From: Galaxea fascicularis
Taxonomy: Eukaryota > Cnidaria > Anthozoa > Scleractinia > Euphylliidae
Assembly (NCBI GenBank): GCA_948470475.1
Contig: OX419337.1
Span: 34,909,484-34,973,483, forward strand
Length of the DNA: 64,000 bases
Reading direction: 5' to 3'
Shown here piece by piece: positions 49,923 through 59,690 of this stretch. A model generated the notes under the pieces. That model saw only the letters and a list, made by a program, of their open reading frames with translations, did not search any database and had not been told where the DNA came from. Each line of letters opens with the position of its first letter. The stretch's first letter is position 1. Both the position numbers and the translations under genes were made by a program.

Positions 49923-52900
49923 CAAGAAAAATGGCAAAACTTTGAGTATTTTTGAGCTATGTCACTTGCAATCTTACGTAGATAAGACTGCCTTTTTGAC
50001 ACAATTAAGGAGCAAATATATAATAATGTAACAAAGCCACTTACTGCAGTTGGAAAATAGAGAATCAATGATTAGAGTACAAATAAGTATCATTCATTTC
50101 ATGTGACACAAAGATAAAGCAACACTTTAGAAATATTGACTAATTTATATTTCAGTCATAAAACTAAATCTGTTTGCTTCTCATCGTGTTTACCTAACCA
50201 TGATCTCTTTTACAACAATGCGTCACAATATCTTAGCTATCTTTTAAATTTGTAAACTAGCTGATAAATTAGAAGCATGAAGACATTTTAAGCTATCACA
50301 CTTGCAACCTTCTGACGTAGATATGATTGCCTTTTCTAGTTAGTCTACTGACATAATTAAGAGGCAAATCTATAATAATGTAACAAACGCACTTACCACC
50401 TGATTTGTCCCCAATGTTGGAAACAAGCGAGTTGGAAAATAGAGAATCAATGATAAGAATACGATTAAGTATCATTCATTTCATGTGAAACAAAGATAAG
50501 TCGAATCTTTTGAAATGTTGACTACTTGGTATTCCATGAATAAATGTAAATCTGTTTTCTTGTCATCCTTTTTACCTAACCATGCTCTCTTTTACCACAA
50601 TACATCAGAATATCTTAACGATCTTTCAAATTTGTAAACTAACTGATAGCTTAGGAGCATAAAGAAATGGCAAAGATTTGAGTACATTTTAAGCTATGTC
50701 AATTCCAACCTTCAGACGTAGAGAAGACTGCCTTTTCAAGTTAGTTTACTGACACAATTAAGGGGAAACTCTATAATAATGTAACAAACGCACTTACCAC
50801 CTGATTTGTCCCCAATGTTGGAAACGAACGAGTTGAAAAATGGAGAATCAATGATTAGAATACAATTAAGTATCATTCATCTCATGTGATGCAAAGATAA
50901 GGCGAGACTTTTGAAATATTGACCAATTCATCTTCATTACTAAAGCTGAATCTATTTGCTTGTCATCCTGTTTACCTAATCATGCGCTTTCTTACCACAA
51001 CACGTCAGAATATCTTGAGTATCTCTTAATTTTGTAAAATAGCTGATTATTGAGAGGCATGAATAGATGGCAAAGGCTTGAGTACATTTTAAGCTATGTC
51101 ACTTGCAACCCTCTGACGTAGATAAGAATGACTTTTTTAGTTATTTTACTGACAAAATTACGGGGCAAATCTATAATAATCAAACAAAAACACTTACAAC
51201 CTGATTTGTCCCCAATGTTAAAAACGAACGAGTTGAAAAATGGAGAATCAATGATTAGAATACAATTAAGTATCGTTCATTTCATGTGACGCAAAGACAA
51301 GGCGAGACTTTCAAAATGTTGACTAATTCATAGTTACGAGTAAACCGTAACCGGTTTCCTTGTCATCGTGTTTACCTAGCCAATGTCTTTTTTACCACAA
51401 TACGTCAGAATACCTTACGTCTCTTTTAAAGTTGTATACTAACTGATAAATTAAAAGTATAAGAAAACGGCAAAGGTTTGAGTAAACTTTAAGCTATATC
51501 AGTTGCAATGTTCTGAAGTAGATAAGACCGACTTTTCTAGTTAGTTCACTGACACAATTAAGAGCCAAATCTGAAATAATGCAAGAAAAACACTTACAAA
51601 CTGATTTGTCCCCAATGTTGGAGACGAATGCGTTGGAAAATAGAGAATCAATGATTAGAATACAATTATCCTTTATATCATGTCACGAAGAGCTATGGCG
51701 AATCTTTTAAAATGGTGACTAATTCATATTTCATGAATAAATCTAAATCCGATTGCTTGTCACCTTTCTACCTAACCCTGCTCTCTTTTACCACAATACA
51801 TCAGAAACTCTTTGCGATATTTCAAATTTGCAAACTAACTGATAAATTAGGAGCATAAATAAATGGCAAAGGTTTGAGTACATTTTAAGCTAAGTCACTT
51901 GCAACTCTCTGACGTAGATATGATTGCTTTTTCTAGTTAGTTTACTGACACAATTAAGGGGCAAATCTATAATAATGCAACAAAGACACTTACGATCTGA
52001 ATTATCCCCAATGTTGGAAACGAACGAGTTGGAAAATAGGGAATCAATGATTAGAATACGATTAAGTATCATTCATTTCATGTGAAACAAAGATAAGTCG
52101 AATCTTTTGAAATGTTGACTACTTGGTATTCCATGAATAAATGTAAATCTGTTTTCTTGTCATCCTTTTTACCTAACCATGCTCTCTTTTACCACAATAC
52201 ATCAGAATATCTTAACGATCTTTCAAATTTGTAAACTAACTGATAGCTTAGGAGCATAAAGAAATGGCAAAGATTTGAGTACATTTTAAGCTATGTCAAT
52301 TCCAACCTTCAGACGTAGAGAAGACTGCCTTTTCAAGTTAGTTTACTGACACAATTAAGGGGAAACTCTATAATAATGTAACAAACGCACTTACCACCTG
52401 ATTTGTCCCCAATGTTGGAAACGAACGAGTTGAAAAATGGAGAATCAATGATTAGAATACAATTAAGTATCATTCATCTCATGTGATGCAAAGATAAGGC
52501 GAGACTTTTGAAATATTGACCAATTCATATTCATTACTAAAACTGAATCTATTTGCTTGTCATCCTGTTTACCTAATCATGCGCTTTCTTACCACAACAC
52601 GTCAGAATATCTTGAGTATCTCTTAATTTTGTAAAATAGCTGATTATTGAGAGGCATGAATAGATGGCAAAGGCTTGAGTACATTTTAAGCTATGTCACT
52701 TGCAACCCTCTGACGTAGATAAGAATGACTTTTTTAGTTATTTTACTGACAAAATTACGGGGCAAATCTATAATAATCAAACAAAAACACTTACAACCTG
52801 ATTTGTCCCCAATGTTAAAAACGAACGAGTTGAAAAATGGAGAATCAATGATTAGAATACAATTAAGTATCGTTCATTTCATGTGACGCAAAGACAAGGC

Positions 52901-55900
52901 GAGACTTTCAAAATGTTGACTAATTCATAGTTACGAGTAAACCGTAACCGGTTTCCTTGTCATCGTGTTTACCTAGCCAATGTCTTTTTTACCACAATAC
53001 GTCAGAATACCTTACGTCTCTTTTAAAGTTGTATACTAGCTGATAAATTAAAAGCATAAAAAACGGCAAAGGTTTGAGTAAACTTTAACCTATATCAGTT
53101 GCAATGTTCTGAAGTAGAAAAGACCGACTTTTCTAGTTAGTTCACTGACACAATTAAGAGCCAAATCTGAAATAATGCAAGAAAAACACTTACAATCTGA
53201 TTTGTCCCCAATGTTGGAAACGAACGCGTTGAAAAATAGAAACTCAATGATTAGAATACAATTATCCTTTATATCATGTCACGAAGAGCTATGGTGAATC
53301 TTTTAAAATGGTGATTAATTCGTATTTCATGAATAAATCTAAATCCGATTGCTTGTCATCCTTTCTACCTAACCCTGCTCTCTTTTACCACAATACATCA
53401 GAAACTCTTTGCGATATTTCAAATTTGCAAACTAACTGATAAATTAGGAGCATAAATAAATGGCAAAGGTTTGAGTACATTTTAAGCTAAGTCACTGGCA
53501 ACTCTCTGACGTAGATATGATTGCTTTTTCTAGTTAGTTTACTGACACAATTAAGGGGCAAATCTATAATAATGCAACAAAGACACTTACCATCTGAATT
53601 GTCCCCAATGTTGGAAACGAACGAGTTGAAAGATAGAGAATTAATTATTAGAATACAATGAAATCTCATTCATTTTATGTGACGCAAAGATAAGGCAAGA
53701 CCTTTGAAATATTCAGTAGTTTATATTCACGACTAAAACGTAACCTTTTTCCTTATCATCGTGTTTACTTAACCATGCTCTTTTTTTTACAATACGTCAG
53801 AATATCCTACGTATCTTTTGAATTTGTAAACTAACTGATAACTTAGGAGCATGAAGAAATGGCAAACGTTTGATACATTTTAAGCTATGTCACTTGCAAC
53901 CTTCTGACGTAGATATGATTGCTTTTTCTAGTTAGTTTACTGACACAATTAAGGGGCAAATCTATAATAATGCAACAAAGACACTTACCCTCTGAATTAT
54001 CCCCAATGTTGGAAACGAACGAGTTGGAAAGTAGACGATCAATGATTAGAATACGATTAATTATCATTCATTTCATGTGACACAAAGATAAGGCAAATCT
54101 TTTGAAATGTCAACTAATTGTCATCCATTTTATCTAACCATGCTATCTTTTACCACCATACATCACAATATCTTAGCGATCTTTTAAATTTGTAAAATAA
54201 CTGAAAACTTAGGAGCGTAAAGAAATGGCAAAGATTTGAATACATTTTAAGCTATGTCAGTTGCAACTCTCTGACGTAGATAAGACTCCCTTTTCTAGTT
54301 AGTTTACTGACACAATTAAGGGGCAAATCTATAACAATGTAGCAAAGGCACTTACCAGCTGATTTGACCCCAATGTTGGAAACGAACGAGTTGGAAGATA
54401 GAGAATTAATTATTAGAATAGAATGAAATCTCATTCATTTTATGTGACGCAAAGATAAGGCAAGACTTTTGAAATATTCAGTAGTTTATATTCACAACTA
54501 AAACGTAACCTGTTTCCTTATCATCGTGTTTACTTAACCATGCATGTTTTTTTACAATACGTCAGAATATCTTACGTATCTTTTGAATTTGTAAACTAAC
54601 TGATAACTTAGGAGCATGAAGAAATGGCAAACGTTTGATACATTTTAAGCTATGTCACTTGCAACCTTCTGACGTAGATATGATTGCTTTTTCTAGTTAG
54701 TTTACTGACACAATTAAGGGGCAAATCTATAACAATGCAACAAAGACACTTACGACCTGAATTGTCCCCAATGTTGGAAACGAACGAGTTGGAAAGTAGA
54801 CAATCAATGATTAGAATACGATTAATTATCATTCATTTCATGTGACACAAAGATAAGGCAAATCTTTTGAAATGTCAACTAATTGTCATCCTTTTTACCT
54901 AACCATGCTACCTTTTACCACCATACATCACAATATCTTAGCGATCTTTTAAATTTGTAAAATAACTGAAAACTTAGGAGCGTAAAGAAATGGCAAAGAT
55001 TTGAATACATTTTAAGCTATGTCAGTTGCAACTCTCTGACGTAGATAAGACTCCCTTTTCTAGTTAGTTTACTGACACAATTAAGGGGCAAATCTATAAC
55101 AATGTAGCAAAGGCACTTACCAGCTGATTTGTCCCCAATGTTGGAAACGAACGAGTTGGAAGATAGAGAATTAATTATTAGAATACAATGAAATCTCATT
55201 CATTTTGTGTGACGCAAAGATAAGGCAGGACTTTTGAAATATTCAGTAGTTTATATTCACGACTAAAACCTAACCTGTTTCCTTATCATCGTGTTTACTT
55301 AACCATGCTTGTTTTTTTACAATACATCAGAATATCTTAAGGATCTTTTGAATTTGTAAAATAACTGGTAAATTAGGGACATGAAGAAATGGCAAAGGTT
55401 TGAGTACACTTTAAGCTATGTCACATGCAACCTTCTGACGTTGATATGACTGCTTTTTTTAGTTAGTTTACTGACACAATTGAGGGGCAAATCTATAACA
55501 ATGTAACAAAGATACTTACCAGCTGATTTGACCCCAATGTTGGAAAGAAACGAGTTGAAAAATAGAGAATAAATGATTAGATTACAATGATGTCTTATTC
55601 ATTTCATGTGACGCAAAGATAAGGCCAATCTTTTGAAAGGTTGACCTATTCATATTTCATGAATAAATCTAAATCGGTTTGCTTGTCATCCTTTTTACCT
55701 AACCATGCTCCCTTCTACCACAATACATCAGAATATCATAGCGATCTTTTAAATTTGTAAAATAACTGGTAAATTAGGAGCATGAAGAAATGACAAAGGT
55801 TTGAGTACACTTTAAGCTATGTCACTTGCAACCTTCTGACGTTGATATGACTGCTTTTTTTAGTTAGTTTACTTACACAATTAAAGGAGAAATCTATAAC

Positions 55901-57480
55901 AATGTAACAAAGGCACTTGCCAGCTGATTTGACCCCAATGTAAACGTAACCTGTTTGCTTATCATCGTGTTTACCTAACCATGCTCTTTTTTTTTTTTTA
56001 CAATGCATCAGAATATCTTAGGGATCTTTTAAATTTGCAAAATAACTGATAAATTAGGAGCATGAAGAAATGGGAAAGGTTTGAGTACACTTTAAGCTAT
56101 GTCACTTGCAACTCTCTGACGTTGATATGACTGCCCTTTTCTAGTTAGTTTACTGACACAATTGAGGGGCAAATCTATAACAATGTAACAAAGGCACTTA
56201 CAATCTGATTTGTCCACAATGTTGGAAAAGAACGAGTTCAAAGATAGAGAATTAATTATTAGAATACAATGAAATCTTATTCATTTCATGTGACGCAAAG
56301 GTAAGGCGAGACTTTTGAAATATTCAGTAATTTATATTCATGACTAAAACGTGACCAGTTTCCTTATTATCGTGTTTACTTAACCATGCTCTTTTTTGTT
56401 TTTACAATACATCAGAATATCTTAGGGATCTTTTAAATTTGTAAAATAACTGATAAATTAGGAGCATGAAGAAATGACAAAGGTTTGAGTACACTTTAAG
56501 CTATTTCACTTGCAACCTTCTGACGTTGATATGACTGCTTTTTTTTAGTTAGTTTACTGACACAATTAAGGGAGAAATCTATAAGAATGCAACAAAGACA
56601 CTTACAACCTGATTTGTCCCCAATGTTGGGAACGAACGATTTGAAAAATAGAGAAGCAATGATTAGAATACAATGAAGTCTCATTCATTTCATGTGACGC
56701 AAAGATAAGGCAAGACTTTTGAAATATTCAATAATTTATATTCACGACTAAAACGTAACCTGTTTGCCTACCATCGTGTTTACCTAACCATGCTTTTTTT
56801 CTTTTTTACGTCAGAATATCTTAGGGATCTTTTAAATTTGTAAAATAACTGATAAACTAGGAGCATGAAGAAATGGCAAAGGTTTGAGTACATTTTAAGC
56901 TATGTCACTTGCAACCTTCTGACGCAGATAAGACTTCCTTTTCTTGTTAGTTTACTGACACAATTAAAAGCAAAGCTATAATAATGTAACAAAGGCAGTT
57001 ACATCCTGATTTTTCACCAAGTCTCATTCATTTCATGTGACGCAAAGATAAGGTAAGACTTTTTAAATATTCACTAATTTATATTCACGACTAAAAACGC
57101 CGGTAACCTGTTTGCTTGTCATCGTGTTTACCTTACCATGCTCCTGTTTTCGATAATACGTCACAATATCTTACTTATCTTTTAAATTTGAAAACTAAGT
57201 GATAAGTTAGGAGCATAAAGAAATGGCAAAGGTTTGAGTACATTTTAAGTTATGTCACTTGCAACCTTCTGACGTAGATAAGACTGCCTTTTCTAGTTAG
57301 TTTACTGACACAATTAAGAAGCAAATCTATAACAATGTAACAAAGGCACTTACGACCTTATTTGTCCCCAATGTTGGAAACGAACAATTTGGAAAAGAGA
57401 GAATCAATAATTAGAATACAATTAACTATCATTCATTTCATATCACGCAAAGATAAGACGATACTTTTGAAATATTGACT
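49923..57480. repeat. 400-bp satellite array with higher-order structure, about 19 copies
   Basis: Same unit as the 25-33 kb array (acttaccacctgatttgtcc, atcaatgattagaatac, tagataagactgcc). Units at about 50.4-51.9 kb recur almost unchanged about 1,597 bp later (52.0-53.5 kb), a four-unit higher-order repeat. From about 53.47 to 55.31 kb a two-unit repeat of 765 bp takes over. Shorter, deleted units lie near 55.9-56.0 and 57.0 kb. The array stops mid-unit at 57480 where the SINE cluster begins. Confidence 0.93.
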
Positions 57481-57685
57481 GTTTCGGCCTTCTGGGCCTT
57501 ATCAGTGCAGTGCTGATGCTAGGATGAAGGTAAGGCTATATAGCCATCCCAAATGATACCACACTTGTGGTACCATTTAGTCATGCCAGAGTGCTCAAAC
57601 TGGTAAAACCAGTGAGCGATGCGCAGTGCATTAGCAATGACTCATCCCAGTAGAGTGCTCAATTTGGACATAAAAGGCAAAGCTT

Positions 57686-57687
<2 letters not shown>
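57481..57687. other. hairpin-rich segment at the junction of satellite and SINE cluster
   Basis: Begins gtttcggccttctgggcc and contains several short perfect stems: ggccttctgggcc, atcagtgcagtgctgat and gtaccaca/ttgtggtac-type pairing near 57558-57576. gtttcggcc-gggcc blocks like this occur at the ends of Penelope-like elements. No coding sequence. Confidence 0.45.

Positions 57688-57723
<36 letters not shown>
57688..57723. repeat. (AT)n microsatellite
   Basis: About 18 dinucleotide units immediately before the first SINE-like copy. Confidence 0.95.
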
Positions 57724-57724
<1 letters not shown>

Positions 57725-57725
<1 letters not shown>

Positions 57726-57947
57726 AAAGTAAAGGAAACCCAACACTGGACAACTCCTGGAGAAATTGAAAAACTGTAATTGCCCTGAGCGGGATTTGAA
57801 CCCACGTCCCCCTGATCGCTAGTTGGGTGTGATGACCACTACACTATCAGGACAACCCCGCTGGCAACGAGGCTGATAAATCACTTAATGTGTGGCATTC
57901 TACGTGGTACTCCCTAAGGGCCAGTTTTTCCGTGTGATAACGCTGGA
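57725..57947 (-). mobile_element. tRNA-derived SINE-like unit, copy 1
   Basis: This 223-bp block is repeated exactly at 58084-58306 and its inner part again, inverted, at 58308-58582. It contains one tRNA-like head on the minus strand. Confidence 0.7.
57782..57853 (-). tRNA. tRNA-Ala(AGC)-like sequence, copy 1
   Basis: 72 bases on the minus strand. Acceptor GTCCTGA/TCAGGGC (one wobble), D-arm AGTGTAGTGGTCATCACAC, loop CTAGCGA giving anticodon AGC, B box GGTTCAAATCC. The anticodon stem pairs imperfectly, and identical copies sit in repeated units, so it is probably a SINE head. Confidence 0.5.
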
Positions 57948-58140
57948 TCAACATGTGATTCACAGGCGGACAAGGGTAATTAATGTAAAGAGTAAGTTAA
58001 GTAGGTCCCTTGAGCCAACAGCGTATCACCTCCAGGAGGATCGCAAATGGATTCACAGTCCAAGTTGAGGAGAAATTATGAAAGAAAGTAAAGGAAACCC
58101 AACACTGGACAACTCCTGGAGAAATTGAAAAACTGTAATT

Positions 58141-58212
58141 GCCCTGAGCGGGATTTGAACCCACGTCCCCCTGATCGCTAGTTGGGTGTGATGACCACTA
58201 CACTATCAGGAC
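58141..58212 (-). tRNA. tRNA-Ala(AGC)-like sequence, copy 2
   Basis: Identical to 57782-57853, in the left arm of the inverted repeat. Confidence 0.5.
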
Positions 58213-58365
58213 AACCCCGCTGGCAACGAGGCTGATAAATCACTTAATGTGTGGCATTCTACGTGGTACTCCCTAAGGGCCAGTTTTTCCGTGTGATAAC
58301 GCTGGAAAGTACCACGTAGAATGCCACACATTAAGTGATTTATCAGCCTCGTTGCCAGCGGGGTT

Positions 58366-58437
58366 GTCCTGATAGTGTAGTGGTCATCACACCCAACTAG
58401 CGATCAGGGGGACGTGGGTTCAAATCCCGCTCAGGGC
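58366..58437 (+). tRNA. tRNA-Ala(AGC)-like sequence, copy 3
   Basis: Same sequence on the plus strand, in the right arm of the inverted repeat. Confidence 0.5.
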
Positions 58438-58602
58438 AATTACAGTTTTTCAATTTCTCCAGGAGTTGTCCAGTGTTGGGTTTCCTTTACTTTCTTTCAT
58501 AATTTCTCCTCAACTTGGACTGTGAATCCATTTGCGATCCTCCTGGAGGTGATACGCTGTTGGCTCAAGGGACCTACTTAACATACTATATATATATATA
58601 TA

Positions 58603-59087
58603 AATAACAACAACTAACTGCCTCATTTACCTTTGGATCACCAACCTATTCCCTTCGGAAGGCGATTCACAGTGATTTCTGACAAATATTAATTAGTAGG
58701 GTTTGATGGGAACAAAAATCGAAACAACAAAGGAAATGAGTGAAAATGTGTTCAGCCGGGAGTCGAACCCGGGTCTCCTGGTTACCGGTCAGGTACCTTA
58801 CCACTAGGCCACTGAACCAACCCCGCCATTCAGCCGAATTGGAACAACCTTTATATGGCAAGTTCTGAGGAGAATCGCACATTTTCTGCAGTTCGGATCG
58901 CGTCACTATGCTCAAGTTGATCAGCGATTCGCAGTAAATTTCCCCCTATATATGAAATAATTGTGTAGATTTGAGCGGGGAAATAACAACAACTAACTGC
59001 CTCATTTACCTTTGGATCACCAACCTATTCCCTTCGGAAGGCGATTCACAGTGATTTCTGACAAATATTAATTAGTAGGGTTTGATG
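58603..59087. repeat. second SINE-like unit with 106-bp direct repeats
   Basis: aaataacaacaactaactgc to gtagggtttgatg occurs at 58603-58708 and again at 58981-59087. Between them lies a Thr-type tRNA-like head. A piece resembling 58870-58925 (attttctgcagtt-ggatcgcgtca) recurs inverted at about 59093-59150. Confidence 0.75.
58749..58818 (-). tRNA. tRNA-Thr(GGT)-like sequence
   Basis: Minus strand: GGTTCAG pairs with CTGAAC at the other end, D-arm GGCCTAGTGGTAAGGT, anticodon loop CCGGTAA giving GGT (position 33 is C instead of the usual T), B box GGTTCGACTCC. Probably a SINE head rather than a working gene. Confidence 0.5.
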
Positions 59088-59170
59088 TGTATGATCAACT
59101 TGAGCATAATGACGCGATCCTAACTGCAGAAAATGTAGCCTTTGCTTTTGTTTTATATATATATATATAT

Positions 59171-59216
59171 AACTGACATAGACATATATATATATATATA
59201 TATGTCTATGTCAGTT
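59171..59216. repeat. 46-bp perfect palindrome with (AT)n core
   Basis: aactgacatagac, an AT run and gtctatgtcagtt form an exact palindrome. The right half continues into the satellite (ctatgtcagttgcaacc), so the left half is an inverted copy of satellite sequence across an AT hairpin. Confidence 0.92.
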
Positions 59217-59690
59217 GCAACCCCCTGACGTAGATAAGAATGCCTTTTTAGTTATTTTACTGACATAATTAAGGGGGAAATCTATAATAATGCAACAAAG
59301 ACACTTACAACCTGATTTGTCCCCAATGTTGGAAACGAACGAGTCGGAGAATAGAGAATCAATGATTAGAATACAATTAAGTATCATTCATTTCTTGTGA
59401 CGCAAAGGTAAGGCGAGACTTTTGAAATATTGACTAATTTATATTTACAAGTAAAACGTAAGCTGTTTGCTTGTCATCGTGTTTACCTAACCATGCTCTA
59501 TTTTACCACAATACATCAGAATATCTTAGGGATCTTTTAAATTTGTAAAATAACTGATAAATTTGTCCGCAATATTGGAAGCGAACGAGTTGGAAAATAG
59601 AGAATTAATGATTATAATACGATTAAGTATTATTCATTTTATGTAACGCAAAGGTAAGGGGAGACTTGTCCTGTATACCTAACCATTTAA
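59208..59690. repeat. 400-bp satellite, last copies
   Basis: One full unit (acttacaacctgatttgtcc, atcaatgattagaatac) and a partial second that ends near 59690. The array does not resume in the rest of the window. Confidence 0.9.

Larger units (their letters stand above)
57996..58582. repeat. perfect inverted repeat: 275-bp arms, 37-bp spacer
   Basis: The left arm 57996-58270 (gttaagtaggtcccttgagc to acgtggtact) and the right arm 58308-58582 are exact complements by base-by-base reading. Each arm carries one tRNA-like head. The palindrome sits near (AT)n runs: one ends about 270 bp before it and another begins just after it. Confidence 0.93.
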
